Source: an uncultured Flammeovirgaceae bacterium (GTDB taxonomy: Bacteria; Bacteroidota; Bacteroidia; Cytophagales; Cyclobacteriaceae). Taken from it: a DNA stretch of 40,519 nucleotides. Of the stretch, positions 8,830 through 17,876 are shown piece by piece. The position numbers and the translations under genes were made by a program. Under the pieces are notes generated by a model. It saw only the letters and a list, made by a program, of their open reading frames with translations, was not told the origin of the DNA and ran no database searches. The first letter of the stretch is position 1; each line of letters begins with the position of its first letter. The stretch spans positions 1 through 40,519 of the forward strand of contig CAJWQD010000019.1 in NCBI GenBank assembly GCA_913045135.1, in the 5' to 3' direction.

Positions 8830-9522
8830 ATGAAGAAACAATTTATCATGTCACTGATTCTTTTGATTGGCGGTACTCATATGAGGGCACAAGACTCAAT
8901 TAAGTATATTTTGGACAAACATCATGAGGCCCATCAACAAAGGTTTTGGGAGGGAATAAAGACTCTATCCGCGAAAGGAAATTGGTTGAGTATACATGGG
9001 TCTTATCCGGCTACTTTTTACTTTAAAAAGCCAGATAAATATTTAATGATCAATCAAAGGTCAAGGTTTATAGAAGCTTGGGATGGTGTTCATTCTTGGA
9101 CCATCGCTAAATGGACAAAATCATCGATAGCTGAGTTATCTGCTGAAGAGACCCTGATTAATCAATTGATATTCAGTTTTGGGTCACCGCTGAATGGTGT
9201 TGAGGGCATAGTAAATAAGGGGATTATTTATTTAGACCACGTGCCGCATTATTGGCTAATTGAAGATCAGGGTCATGTATTGATTGAATATTTCCTTTCA
9301 ATTAAAACATTTTTGTTGGCTAAAACTATTTTCACAAAAAAAATAGGAGACCCTCTATTTGTTACCCGAGAAGTGGTAAAATATGGAAATTTTCAAGGCG
9401 TTTCTTTTCCGACGCATATAAAATTTAAAACTCCGACGATGGTTGCTGAATATGTTTTTAATAAAATTACTTTGGGAGATTCAGTTAAGGATAAAAGGTT
9501 TAGTATGCCAGAAAAAAGATGA
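8830..9522 (+). CDS. exported protein, LolA-like
   Basis: I place the start at ATG 8830, giving 230 residues beginning MKKQFIMSLILLIGGTHMRAQ, a clear Sec signal peptide; a longer in-frame start at 8659 would overlap the preceding gene and lack a signal. The mature protein begins DSIKYILDKHHEAH and continues with a predicted beta-sheet (ATFYFKKPDKYLM, FIEAWDGVHSWTIAKW), typical of the LolA/LolB/RseB-like outer-membrane lipoprotein-sorting fold. No lipobox is present, so it is probably soluble in the periplasm. The exact family is unsure. It follows the lipoprotein gene by 43 bp and a weak hairpin lies after its stop. Confidence 0.6.
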   Translation: MKKQFIMSLILLIGGTHMRAQDSIKYILDKHHEAHQQRFWEGIKTLSAKGNWLSIHGSYPATFYFKKPDKYLMINQRSRFIEAWDGVHSWTIAKWTKSSIAELSAEETLINQLIFSFGSPLNGVEGIVNKGIIYLDHVPHYWLIEDQGHVLIEYFLSIKTFLLAKTIFTKKIGDPLFVTREVVKYGNFQGVSFPTHIKFKTPTMVAEYVFNKITLGDSVKDKRFSMPEKR

Positions 9523-9532
9523 GAAATTCTTC

Positions 9533-9549
9533 AAAAAAGGGGCTTTTTT
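9533..9549 (+). terminator. weak A/T-stem terminator
   Basis: AAAAAAG and CTTTTTT form a seven-pair stem around GGG, with the T-run serving as the tail, 11 bp after the LolA-like gene. The stem is poor in G+C, so termination may be partial and the SDR gene could still be reached by readthrough. Confidence 0.35.
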
Positions 9550-9577
9550 AATGAGAATAGGGTTTAATTAGTATCAC

Positions 9578-10417
9578 ATGAAAGCAAAAGTTTGGATTAT
9601 TACAGGTTGTTCTAGAGGTTTTGGCCGTGAATTGGCAAAGTTGGTGGCTGATAAGGGACATAGAGTGATTGCAACGGTTCGCAAAGAAGCAGAGATAAGT
9701 GCACTTGAAGCCCTTTCTGAAGGAGATATTAAAGGCTGCGTATTGGACGTTACTGAAAAGGAAGCGGAAAAGCGGATTAATAGATTAATAAAAAGATTTT
9801 TTGATGGTCAGATTGACGTTTTGGTCAATAATGCAGGTTATGGATCCATTGGAGCTATTGAGGAAATCAATGATGAGGAAATTAAAAGGCAATTTGCCGT
9901 AAATGTATTTGGATCTATCTCTATGATCAAAGCGGTATTACCTTTCATGCGAGCCAGAAAAACAGGACATATTTTAAACATTACTTCTATTGCGGGGCTT
10001 AATGGATTCCCGGGGATAGGAATTTATAATGGATCAAAATTTGCTCTGGAGGGGATTGGTGAGGCTCTGGCTCAAGAAGTCGAACACCTAGGGATTAAAG
10101 TTACTAATGTGGAACCAGGCCCTTTTAGGACAGATTGGGCGGGAACTTCAGCGACTTATGCGCCTAGGAGGATATCCGATTATACTGAGACTGCTGGAAA
10201 AAACGCAAAGGCCATTCAGAAAGTCAGTGGAAATCAAATAGGGGACCCTATAAAGGCTGTTCAGGCTATGTATACATTAACGCAATTAAAACATCCTCCC
10301 GTGCATTTACCCCTGGGGAGACCTGCATATAATAGAATTAGATTAAAACTGGAAGCATTCCATGCAGAAATAGATCAATATGAATATTTGGGATTACCAA
10401 CAGACTATTCAGAATAA
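9578..10417 (+). CDS. SDR family NAD(P)-dependent oxidoreductase
   Basis: A 279-residue classical short-chain dehydrogenase/reductase. The Rossmann glycine motif TGCSRGFG is at residues 9-16 and NNAG is at 84-87. The catalytic set is N110, S137 (NITSIAG), Y150 and K154 (YNGSK), all in place. EPGPFRTDWAG follows, as in the subgroup with a long C-terminal substrate-binding part. R35 after the second strand (TVRKEAE) favours NADP(H). The substrate is unknown. It is on the same strand as the upstream peptidase/lipoprotein run but separated by a weak terminator, so it may be expressed separately. Confidence 0.88.
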   Translation: MKAKVWIITGCSRGFGRELAKLVADKGHRVIATVRKEAEISALEALSEGDIKGCVLDVTEKEAEKRINRLIKRFFDGQIDVLVNNAGYGSIGAIEEINDEEIKRQFAVNVFGSISMIKAVLPFMRARKTGHILNITSIAGLNGFPGIGIYNGSKFALEGIGEALAQEVEHLGIKVTNVEPGPFRTDWAGTSATYAPRRISDYTETAGKNAKAIQKVSGNQIGDPIKAVQAMYTLTQLKHPPVHLPLGRPAYNRIRLKLEAFHAEIDQYEYLGLPTDYSE

Positions 10418-10664
10418 GTTTAAATTAATGGATACTTTTCATCACATTATTGGGTATAAAAATTTAGCCTTAATTTTGAAGATGCAAACAGAATCCCTTA
10501 AAATTAGAGATCCAAAATTCAAATGAGTTCTTTTATTTTAAGAAGAATTTTTTAGGCAGCATTTTAAACCAAATCAGACCTTGAAAAAAATAATATAAAT
10601 AAGAGGATTTAAAGACGTTTGAATAAGTAGATTCTTCTAAATAAAACTTTAAAAAGAGGAATAT

Positions 10665-11840
10665 TTATTTTGCTAATCGGTTGTAATCTTTAAGTACTTG
10701 AATAAGAAGATCGTGAGGTAAGGCATAAACTTTATTACCATTAATACCTGACATGGTTTCAGCAGCCATCATAGCATTAATAATGGCCTCTTCGACTGCT
10801 TGAACTGTTGCTTCAAAAAAATACGTCATTTGATCATTGGAAAGGGTACTTACTTGAGTCGTTTTTAAACGGTCAAAGGCCTCTGGATTCGCCGTTGAGA
10901 AGGAGAGAAAAATATCACCTGAGCCATTGCTTCCGCGCCCTCCGACAACGCCAATACCTATTGGTACGCGTTGAGCAATTCTTTTGAGTTGATGAGGAAG
11001 TAAAGGGGCATCTGTTGCAACAATGACAATAATTGATCCATCCCCTTCTTCATGTCTTGATTGTGGAGCACCGTAAAACTCAGAATTTAGGGTATCCTTC
11101 AAGGCAACGCCCACTGGGACACCAGCAATGGTCAAGTTTTTTTTGGAACCAAAGTTTGACTGAACTAAGACGCCAAGAGTATAATTTATCCCATCTAGGA
11201 AGATTTTTCTGGATGCAGTTCCTGTACCTCCTTTGAAACCCAAACATTTCATTCCAGTACCCCCGCCTACGTTTCCTTCTTCAATTTTACCTCCCGTCGC
11301 ATTATTAATTGCTTCTAAAACATGGGTTTCTTTGACATGAAAACCATAAATGTCGTTGAGAAATCCATCGTAAGTTTCGCCTACTACAGGGTAGGTGTAC
11401 CACCAGTCTTCCTTGCCATACCAATCGGTTTTTAAATACCATTTTAATACAGCATCTCTTACTATTCCAACACTATTAGTGTTTGTAATCATTATGGGAG
11501 TTTCTAAAAATCCAGATTCAGTCACCCAAGTGGTGCCTGTCATTTCTCCGTTGCCATTGAGGCTATACCAATTGGCGTATACCGGGCTGAATTTTTGGGC
11601 TTTACCCCTGGGAAAAATGGCCGTTACCCCGGTTCTTACTGGTCCTGATCCAAGTTTGTTGGTACCTTTACCAGAAATGATTGTGCTGTACCCTACTTCA
11701 ACACCTGGAATATCTGTAATGGAATTATATTGGCCAGGGATTCCATCAAAAGGGATACCAATACCTCTTGCCCTTGGTTTTTGTCCAAACGAATAAAAAG
11801 CGGTAAGTATGGAAATTGAAAAGATAAATATAAGTTTCAT
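10665..11840 (-). CDS. P1 family (DmpA-type) peptidase, exported
   Basis: A 391-residue member of peptidase family S58 (P1/DmpA/BapA), N-terminal-nucleophile aminopeptidases that cut themselves in two. A signal peptide is visible (MKLIFIFSISILTAFYSFGQ). Family blocks follow: GIPGQYNSITDIPGVEVG, VRTGVTAIFPRG, GEMTGTTWVTESGFLETPI, GGGTGMKCLGFKGGTGTASR and GDGSIIVIVATDAPLLPHQL. Ser269 in GDGSIIV sits where the self-cleavage Ser is expected: removing about 20 signal residues brings it close to DmpA Ser250, a number I quote from memory. It probably acts in the periplasm on D-amino-acid or beta-peptides, or simply as a scavenging aminopeptidase. It is convergent with the SDR gene; the roughly 250 bp between them shows nothing I can name. 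Confidence 0.9.
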   Translation of the reverse strand: MKLIFIFSISILTAFYSFGQKPRARGIGIPFDGIPGQYNSITDIPGVEVGYSTIISGKGTNKLGSGPVRTGVTAIFPRGKAQKFSPVYANWYSLNGNGEMTGTTWVTESGFLETPIMITNTNSVGIVRDAVLKWYLKTDWYGKEDWWYTYPVVGETYDGFLNDIYGFHVKETHVLEAINNATGGKIEEGNVGGGTGMKCLGFKGGTGTASRKIFLDGINYTLGVLVQSNFGSKKNLTIAGVPVGVALKDTLNSEFYGAPQSRHEEGDGSIIVIVATDAPLLPHQLKRIAQRVPIGIGVVGGRGSNGSGDIFLSFSTANPEAFDRLKTTQVSTLSNDQMTYFFEATVQAVEEAIINAMMAAETMSGINGNKVYALPHDLLIQVLKDYNRLAK

Positions 11841-11922
11841 TTTGTTAAGGTTTAATTGGCATATGCATTGCGAGAATATTCAAGAAGACTTTAGAAGAAG
11901 GTAACTTATAAATTGGGGTGAG

Positions 11923-14016
11923 TTAGCCGATCTTACTCCAATTGACCACATTCTTGTTAAATGAGTTGATATGTTTTTTGAGTATTTGATTTTCAGGGGC
12001 ACGTAATAAGGGGTCTTTTTTTAGTAGATTGGTAGCGGCATTTCTGGCCAAGTTTAAAATTTCCCCATCGGTAGCTAGGTCAGAAATGATTAGATCTAAG
12101 GTTCCGCTTTGTTGGGTACCCATTAGGTCTCCGGGGCCTCGAAGTTTTAAATCGGTCTCAGCAATTTTAAATCCATCATTACTTTTCACTAGGGTTTGTA
12201 TCCTTGCTTTTGCCTCTGAGGTCAGCTTCATTCCTGTCACTAAAAAACAATAAGATTGTTCACTTCCGCGTCCGACTCGGCCTCTTAGTTGATGTAATTG
12301 TGAAAGACCGAATCGTTCGGCATTTTCAATGACCATAACGCTCGCGTTGGGTACGTTTACACCAACTTCGATAACTGTTGTGGCAATCATGATGTTAGTC
12401 TCTCCCTTGATAAACCGCTTCATCTCATAATCTTTATTTGTGGATTTCATTTTTCCATGACAGATTGATAAATGTAACTGGGGAAATCTCCGAGCAATAC
12501 TTTCATAACCATCCATTAAATCTTTATAATCCATGGTGGAAGACTCTTCAATAAGTGGATATACGATATACACCTGGTGGCCTTTTTCAATTTCTTTTTC
12601 AATTAAGCCGAAGAGTTGAATGCGTTGGGCGTCTCTCATGTGTCTTGTGATAATTGGTTTTCGACCGGACGGTAGTTGGTTTATGGTGGAGATGTCCAAA
12701 TCTCCATAGAGTGTCATTGCCAAAGTTCTTGGAATGGGTGTTGCGGTCATGACTAAAATATGTGGGTAATAAGGTTTATTTTTATTCCAGAGCTTGGCTC
12801 TTTGAGCAACGCCAAAGCGATGCTGTTCATCAATGACCGCTAAACCTAAATTTTTAAATTTGACTTTTTCTTCTATCAAGGCATGGGTCCCAATGAGTAT
12901 TTTTAATTCACCAGAATTCAATCCTTCTTGAATTGATGTACGTTCGGTTTTTTTACTTGAGCCTGTGAGACATGCAGTCTTAATGCCTAGGGGATCCACA
13001 AATTCTTTGAGGTCATGATAATGCTGTTCTGCTAAAATCTCTGTGGGAGCCATAAATGCACATTGAGTATGATTTCCCACAGCAATGAGCATAGACATGA
13101 ATGCTACTATAGTTTTTCCACTTCCCACATCACCTTGAACCAATCGATTCATTTGGTTACCAGACCGAAAATCAGAGTAGATTTCTTTGATTACTTTTTT
13201 TTGATCAGAGGTCAGACTGAAAGGGAGATGAGCATGATAAAAATTGTTTAGTAGTTTGCTGTTTTTGAATACGATCCCCTTAAACTTATCTATTCGTGCC
13301 AGTTTGAGTGTGATGAGACGCAATTGAATAAAGAAAAGCTCTTCAAATTTTAATCGATATTGTGCTTTTTTGAGTGAAATTTGATCCTTTGGGAAATGGA
13401 TATGAATAAGAGAAAACTTTTTGTCCATTAAAGAAAATTCCTTTTTGATGGATGAGGGAAGTTTATCTTGAATGTGTGGAATTGCCTCTGTTAAAAGTAA
13501 TTTTATAATTTTGCTAAAGGCTTTGGAATCTAAAAACCTTTTTTTGAGCTTCTCAGAGGAGGGGTAAACAGGATGTAGAAATTGCTTATTGCTAGGGTTA
13601 TTTCCCAAGGGTTCTATTTCTGGATGTGAAAGGTTAAAGCGTTGACCATATCGGGAGGGCTTTCCAAAAACGGTGTAAACCACTCCAGGTTTAATTTTTT
13701 TTCTTATCCATTTGATTCCCTGAAACCAAATAAGATCCATTTCTCCTGTTTCGTCTTGAAATTTTCCAATCAATCTTTGTTTTCGACCCTCTCCAATCGT
13801 TTCAAAATGAGTTATTTTTCCTATTATTTGCGCATTGTTTAACTCGTCAGTTAGTAATGAAATTTTGTGAAAAGAGGTCCGATCTTCATAGCGAAAAGGG
13901 TAATGCTGAAGTAAGTTTCCATAATTGAAGTAACCTAATTCTTTGTTAATTAAAGCGGCTTTTTCGGGACCGATTCCTTTTAGGGACTCAATTGGTTTAT
14001 GAAAAAAGGAAGTCAT
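11923..14016 (-). CDS. recG: ATP-dependent DNA helicase RecG
   Basis: A 697-residue protein of usual RecG length. The N-terminal wedge/OB region begins MTSFFHKPIESLKGIGPEKA and includes LLQHYPFRYEDRT. The SF2 helicase motor has Walker A GDVGSGKT (K301 in the P-loop), a DEQHRFGVAQR Walker B/motif II, motif III TATPIPRTLAM, and a second RecA-like lobe with ATTVIEVGVNVPNA and QLRGRVGRG. RecG remodels stalled forks and Holliday junctions. It is the last gene of a leftward cluster, about 48 bp after gldD. Confidence 0.97.
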   Translation of the reverse strand: MTSFFHKPIESLKGIGPEKAALINKELGYFNYGNLLQHYPFRYEDRTSFHKISLLTDELNNAQIIGKITHFETIGEGRKQRLIGKFQDETGEMDLIWFQGIKWIRKKIKPGVVYTVFGKPSRYGQRFNLSHPEIEPLGNNPSNKQFLHPVYPSSEKLKKRFLDSKAFSKIIKLLLTEAIPHIQDKLPSSIKKEFSLMDKKFSLIHIHFPKDQISLKKAQYRLKFEELFFIQLRLITLKLARIDKFKGIVFKNSKLLNNFYHAHLPFSLTSDQKKVIKEIYSDFRSGNQMNRLVQGDVGSGKTIVAFMSMLIAVGNHTQCAFMAPTEILAEQHYHDLKEFVDPLGIKTACLTGSSKKTERTSIQEGLNSGELKILIGTHALIEEKVKFKNLGLAVIDEQHRFGVAQRAKLWNKNKPYYPHILVMTATPIPRTLAMTLYGDLDISTINQLPSGRKPIITRHMRDAQRIQLFGLIEKEIEKGHQVYIVYPLIEESSTMDYKDLMDGYESIARRFPQLHLSICHGKMKSTNKDYEMKRFIKGETNIMIATTVIEVGVNVPNASVMVIENAERFGLSQLHQLRGRVGRGSEQSYCFLVTGMKLTSEAKARIQTLVKSNDGFKIAETDLKLRGPGDLMGTQQSGTLDLIISDLATDGEILNLARNAATNLLKKDPLLRAPENQILKKHINSFNKNVVNWSKIG

Positions 14017-14064
14017 TTGAATTTTGTGTTGAAAAGGGTGGGATGATTTGAAGGCGTGTAATGA

Positions 14065-14634
14065 TTATTCGTTCCATTCTAAGGTATTCAGTAAATGTAC
14101 CAAATCAGATTTAATAAATTTTATAGCTGGGGCCAAGGAATCATTTTTCGTACTCATGTTGAAGTATAAAGCACCTCGCAGAAAATGTGTAATGCTATCG
14201 GTTATGTGAAATTGAAAGGGGCTGGGTACTTCTCCACTTAATTCACTGACCGTAGCGATATTTCCATTCTTAAGGAATAAGATTTTTTCATCAATAGCTG
14301 TTGCTTTAACTTGATGTTTGCCTGTAAGCCTAAAACTATCGTTTAGGTAATCTTGAACTGAGGAGTCAGTATTAATCGGTTTATAGGTGAGTTGGACATT
14401 GGCATCAAAATAAGGGTAATAAATATGAATCCAGTGTGGCTCTGCGATCCAACTGGTATCTTTTAAGATTTTGGCATGAGAAGAATATTCAAAAGTATAT
14501 GGCAATTTACCCAGTAATTGGGTGTAGGAAACTGTAGGTAAAAGGATGCGGTTGTATCCTTTTGGCTTTGGTAGATAATGGGTTTCGCAAGACCAAAAAA
14601 TAAAAAAAATAAACAGCACTAAATATTTTTTCAC
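14065..14634 (-). CDS. gldD: gliding motility lipoprotein GldD
   Basis: A 189-residue lipoprotein with signal and lipobox FWSC (lipidated Cys near residue 16), then [16 protein letters not shown], the block I associate with GldD. GldD is required for gliding in Flavobacterium johnsoniae and is thought to work with the type IX secretion/gliding machinery at the outer or inner membrane face. Its ATG overlaps the stop of gldE (ATGA at 14631-14634), so translation is coupled. The C-terminal part ([15 protein letters not shown]) is conserved in length. Its position after gldE supports the call. Confidence 0.9.
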   Translation of the reverse strand: MKKYLVLFIFFIFWSCETHYLPKPKGYNRILLPTVSYTQLLGKLPYTFEYSSHAKILKDTSWIAEPHWIHIYYPYFDANVQLTYKPINTDSSVQDYLNDSFRLTGKHQVKATAIDEKILFLKNGNIATVSELSGEVPSPFQFHITDSITHFLRGALYFNMSTKNDSLAPAIKFIKSDLVHLLNTLEWNE

Positions 14635-15944
14635 GATTTCCTAAACACACGTATTCTTTTGATACGTTTTTGGTCGACGGATTCTATTGAAAACAAAAAC
14701 TTACCAACTTCAATTTTTTCATTGGAGTGAGGGAGGTTTTTGTTTATTTCTAACAACAACCCTCCCAAACTCTCATTTTCTCCTTTAATATCGTCAAATA
14801 CATCGGCCTCCTCTGACATTATTTTACAAAAATCATTAAGGGAGGTTTTGCCCTCAAATACGACAGTATCATTATCTAATTTTTTGTAATCTGCATCCAA
14901 AGACTCATCGAATTCGTCATTGATTTCTCCTACAATTTCTTCGATTATATCTTCCATTGTAATTAAGCCCTCGGTACCGCCATACTCATCAACAACAATA
15001 GCCATGTGAACTTGTTTTTGCTGAAAATCTTTGAAGAGAGCATCGATTTTCTTGCTTTCAGGAATAAAATAGACAGGCCGTAAAAACTGTTGCCAATGGA
15101 AATCTTCTTTTTCATGAAGAAAGGGCAACATGTCTTTGATGTATAATAAACCTTCAATTCTATCAATGTTTTCGCGATAAACGGGAATTCTTGAAAAGCC
15201 TGTTTTATTTATTTGATCCATTAATTCATGGAAATCGCTAGATCTTTCAACTGCAGAAATATCAACTCTAGAACGCATGATTTGTTTTACTGAAAGTGTT
15301 CCAAAATTAACAATTCCTTTCAGAATACCCTTCTCTTCCTTACTCACGTTTTGTTCTGAGGTAATGTCTAACGCCTGATTTAGCTCCTCAACAGAGAGAT
15401 TGTAACCTCTCTTTTTAACCCGTTTTTCAAAAAAACCACTTAAGCCAATGAGTAGCCAAGAGAGAGGTTTTAATAGGCGATTAAAAAACCAAATGTAAGG
15501 GAGACAGAAGCGGGCAAACTTTTGTGGTTGATGTGCGGCAGAAATTTTAGGAACAATTTCTCCGAAAAAAATAATTAATATTGAAATGACAGCGGTTAAC
15601 ACTACCAATACAACGCCTTCAGCTTCTTTTTGGCCTACAATTTTCCATGAGGCGTAGGTGGATAGAGTTACAATGAATACATTGAATAGGTTATTGAGTA
15701 TTAGGATGGTGGCCAGTAATTGATACGGGGATTTTAATAGTATTTTAATTTTTAAATCAGAGGCCTTTTCTTTGCTTAATTCGGTCTTATCAAGTGAAAA
15801 AAAAGCAACTTCAGCACCAGAAATTAGGCCGGAGCATAATAATAAAATTAAAATTAATAGGCTAAAGCTCCAATAAAAAGAGCCTGATAGTGATACAAAT
15901 TCCATCAAAAATATCGAAGGAGGTTCATCTATTGGGGATACCAA
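14631..15944 (-). CDS. gldE: gliding motility-associated protein GldE (CNNM/CBS)
   Basis: A 437-residue inner-membrane protein of the hemolysin C/CorC-like family. The N-terminal half is a DUF21/CNNM domain with about four membrane helices ([29 protein letters not shown] at the first). It is followed by two CBS modules ([50 protein letters not shown]) and a C-terminal CorC_HlyC transporter-associated domain. In Bacteroidota this paralogue next to gldD is GldE, which partly replaces GldD when overexpressed. General CNNM proteins are linked to Mg2+ transport; the ion role here is inferred. It overlaps gldD by 4 bp and follows ssb by about 20 bp. Confidence 0.9.
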   Translation of the reverse strand: MVSPIDEPPSIFLMEFVSLSGSFYWSFSLLILILLLCSGLISGAEVAFFSLDKTELSKEKASDLKIKILLKSPYQLLATILILNNLFNVFIVTLSTYASWKIVGQKEAEGVVLVVLTAVISILIIFFGEIVPKISAAHQPQKFARFCLPYIWFFNRLLKPLSWLLIGLSGFFEKRVKKRGYNLSVEELNQALDITSEQNVSKEEKGILKGIVNFGTLSVKQIMRSRVDISAVERSSDFHELMDQINKTGFSRIPVYRENIDRIEGLLYIKDMLPFLHEKEDFHWQQFLRPVYFIPESKKIDALFKDFQQKQVHMAIVVDEYGGTEGLITMEDIIEEIVGEINDEFDESLDADYKKLDNDTVVFEGKTSLNDFCKIMSEEADVFDDIKGENESLGGLLLEINKNLPHSNEKIEVGKFLFSIESVDQKRIKRIRVFRKS

Positions 15945-15965
15945 GTAGTGTTTGTTTGGTGAATA

Positions 15966-16409
15966 TTAAAAAGGAAGATCATCGGACTCAGTTTCCATAT
16001 TTAGGCTAGAGGTCGGGCTTCCAGAATCGGGAGTTTCGATATGATTACGCTGTTCTGGAGCTATTCCACTGCTTCCAGTACCACCACCGAGCATAGTCAT
16101 ATTTTGGACTCTAATCCGAGTCCTGTATTTGTTGTTTCCTTGATCATCTTTCCAACTGTCTGTTTTTATTTTTCCTTCTACGTAAATACTTTTCCCCTTG
16201 GTCAAATATTGCTCAGCAATTTTTGCTAAACCATCCCAAAGTTCTAAATCGTGCCACTCAGTATTTTCAACTTTGTTGCCGTTACGATCTTTGTAATTTT
16301 CGGTAGTGGCGAGGGTCAGATTGGCCACTACTTTATTATTTTCAAGGTATCTTACTTCAGGATCTTTTCCTAAATTACCAACGAGAATTACTTTATTTAC
16401 TCCAGCCAT
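15966..16409 (-). CDS. ssb: single-stranded DNA-binding protein
   Basis: A 147-residue SSB. The OB-fold starts MAGVNKVILVGNLGKDPEVRY and includes TEWHDLELWDGLAKIAEQYL and KGKSIYVEGKIKTDSWKD. A flexible glycine/serine-rich linker follows, and the protein ends in the acidic tip ESDDLPF that binds partner proteins such as RecG. It coats single-stranded DNA in replication and repair. It lies between mutY (13 bp) and gldE (about 20 bp) in one leftward transcription unit. Confidence 0.97.
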   Translation of the reverse strand: MAGVNKVILVGNLGKDPEVRYLENNKVVANLTLATTENYKDRNGNKVENTEWHDLELWDGLAKIAEQYLTKGKSIYVEGKIKTDSWKDDQGNNKYRTRIRVQNMTMLGGGTGSSGIAPEQRNHIETPDSGSPTSSLNMETESDDLPF

Positions 16410-16422
16410 TATATAAAAATAA

Positions 16423-17427
16423 TTAAAATTTTACTTGTGTCAAATAATTGACAATGAGTTTAGGTTTCGGTAAAGTTACAATTTCGTCAAGATTGAAAAC
16501 AGTTAAATTTAATTTTTTCGCAATTTCGTTAAATTGAGAAGGGGTTGAAATTTCAATTTGAGTGAACCAGGCTTTTATATTTTGATGGGTTAATTTTTGA
16601 TTTATGGGGCCATAGGCGACTTTTTTGGAATGATTCCGGTCAAATGATTCCACATTGAGAAGACTTGTGGAGGTTAAATAAAAGTCCCAAAGCCCTTCCC
16701 AAATATCTCCTTTAATTCTTTTTTTTAAGCAGATTTTGTGCTGGTGTGTAAAGATCCAATAATAAAATGCACGTTTTTTAATTTTAATTTTCTTTTCTTT
16801 AAAGGGTAAAATTTGTTGTGTTTTTTCTTTAAAGGAAATGCAATTAAATTGTAGATCACAGTTTTCGCATCGGGGACGGGGTTTGCAAATTAGGGCTCCA
16901 AACTCCATCATTGCCTGATTAAAATCACCAGGTACAGATGAAGGCATGATCAAATTGATTGTTGTTTCAAAAATTTTGCGTGTACTTGGCTTACTGATGT
17001 CTTCATGGATACCAAAAAGGCGTGAGATTAATCTAAAAACGTTACCGTCGACTGCGGGTACCTTTTCATGGAAGCAGATAGAGGCAATTGCCGCCGCCGT
17101 GTAGGGGCCAATACCTTTTAATTTGAGCAGTTCAATATACGAATTTGGAAAGATGCCACCGTACTCTTTGGAGACCTGTATTGCTACTTTGTGTAAATTT
17201 CTAGCACGACTGTAATAACCAAGTCCTTCCCACAATTTCAAGACCTCTTGTTCAGAGGCCACCGCTAGGGCATGAATCGTGGGATAAGTTTTGATGAATT
17301 TTTCGTAGTAAGGAATACCTTGTGTTACGCGGGTTTGTTGTAAGATAATTTCAGAGAGCCAGATTGCATAAGGGTTACGTGTTACCCGCCATGGTAAATA
17401 TCTCTTTTCCCTTGAATACCAATTCAT
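16423..17427 (-). CDS. mutY: adenine DNA glycosylase MutY
   Basis: A 334-residue A/G-specific adenine glycosylase that removes A opposite 8-oxoG. The catalytic Glu is E26 (WLSEIILQQT). The helix-hairpin-helix LKGIGPYTAAAI is near residues 103-114, followed by the catalytic D127 (PAVDGNVFR). The 4Fe-4S loop is present as C181, C187, C190 and C196; the first gap is five residues where E. coli MutY has six. A NUDIX-like 8-oxoG recognition domain occupies the C-terminus. The ATG at 17427 makes a short N-terminus (MNWYSREKRYLPWR). Upstream in-frame codons ITSSL would extend the usual helix but hold no ATG, so a non-ATG start slightly upstream is possible. It is the first gene of the mutY-ssb-gldE-gldD-recG cluster. 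Confidence 0.93.
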   Translation of the reverse strand: MNWYSREKRYLPWRVTRNPYAIWLSEIILQQTRVTQGIPYYEKFIKTYPTIHALAVASEQEVLKLWEGLGYYSRARNLHKVAIQVSKEYGGIFPNSYIELLKLKGIGPYTAAAIASICFHEKVPAVDGNVFRLISRLFGIHEDISKPSTRKIFETTINLIMPSSVPGDFNQAMMEFGALICKPRPRCENCDLQFNCISFKEKTQQILPFKEKKIKIKKRAFYYWIFTHQHKICLKKRIKGDIWEGLWDFYLTSTSLLNVESFDRNHSKKVAYGPINQKLTHQNIKAWFTQIEISTPSQFNEIAKKLNLTVFNLDEIVTLPKPKLIVNYLTQVKF

Positions 17428-17487
17428 TAATGAAGACGTTATTTGAATTTTGATGATATTATTTGGGTTTTTTGAATTTCTAGAGGA

Positions 17488-17495
17488 TAAATTTG
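17488..17495 (+). promoter_or_regulatory. -7 element upstream of the HU gene
   Basis: TAAATTTG matches the Bacteroidota -7 consensus TAnnTTTG exactly. A TTTG at 17462-17465 is a candidate -33 element but the 22-bp spacer is longer than the usual 19-20. Transcription would start near 17502, about 65 bp before the HU start codon. Confidence 0.55.
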
Positions 17496-17567
17496 CACTA
17501 CAGAATGTTAAAGCTAAATTTGAAGTTCTTATATAAAAGAATGGTTGACCACTAAAATACTATTATT

Positions 17568-17858
17568 GTGACAAAAGCAGATGTAATAAATGAAATAAGT
17601 GAAAAGACAGGAATCGATAAACTAGATGTTCAAGCGACGGTAGAAGCTTTTTTTTCTGTGGTGAAAACGTCAATGGCCGATGGAGAGAACATTTATGTGA
17701 GAGGGTTTGGTAGTTTTGTAAATAAAAAACGGGCAAAAAAGATTGCCAGAAATATATCCAAAAACACGGCAATTGTCATTGAAGAACATTATTTTCCCAG
17801 CTTTAAGCCGTCTAAGATTTTTATTGAAAAGATCAAGAGGAATGTATTTTCGCCTTAA
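17568..17858 (+). CDS. hup: HU family DNA-binding protein
   Basis: A 96-residue histone-like protein starting at GTG 17568 (TKADVINEISEKTGIDK). The dimerisation helices are followed by the beta-arm core with YVRGFGSFVNKKRAKK and ARNISKNTA, then the FPSFKPSK block typical of HU/IHF proteins. It bends and compacts DNA. No ATG lies at the conserved N-terminus, so GTG is the real start. It leads a rightward cluster with a TPR protein (18 bp later), the bS22-like gene and rng, and is divergent from mutY. Confidence 0.95.
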   Translation: MTKADVINEISEKTGIDKLDVQATVEAFFSVVKTSMADGENIYVRGFGSFVNKKRAKKIARNISKNTAIVIEEHYFPSFKPSKIFIEKIKRNVFSP

Positions 17859-17876
17859 AGCGAATATTTACAGCAG

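Noticed and set aside
11395-11796. A 133-codon open frame antisense to the P1 peptidase gene
   Set aside because: It lies wholly inside a well-supported gene on the other strand, has no recognisable domain and no promoter; it is a shadow of the coding sequence.
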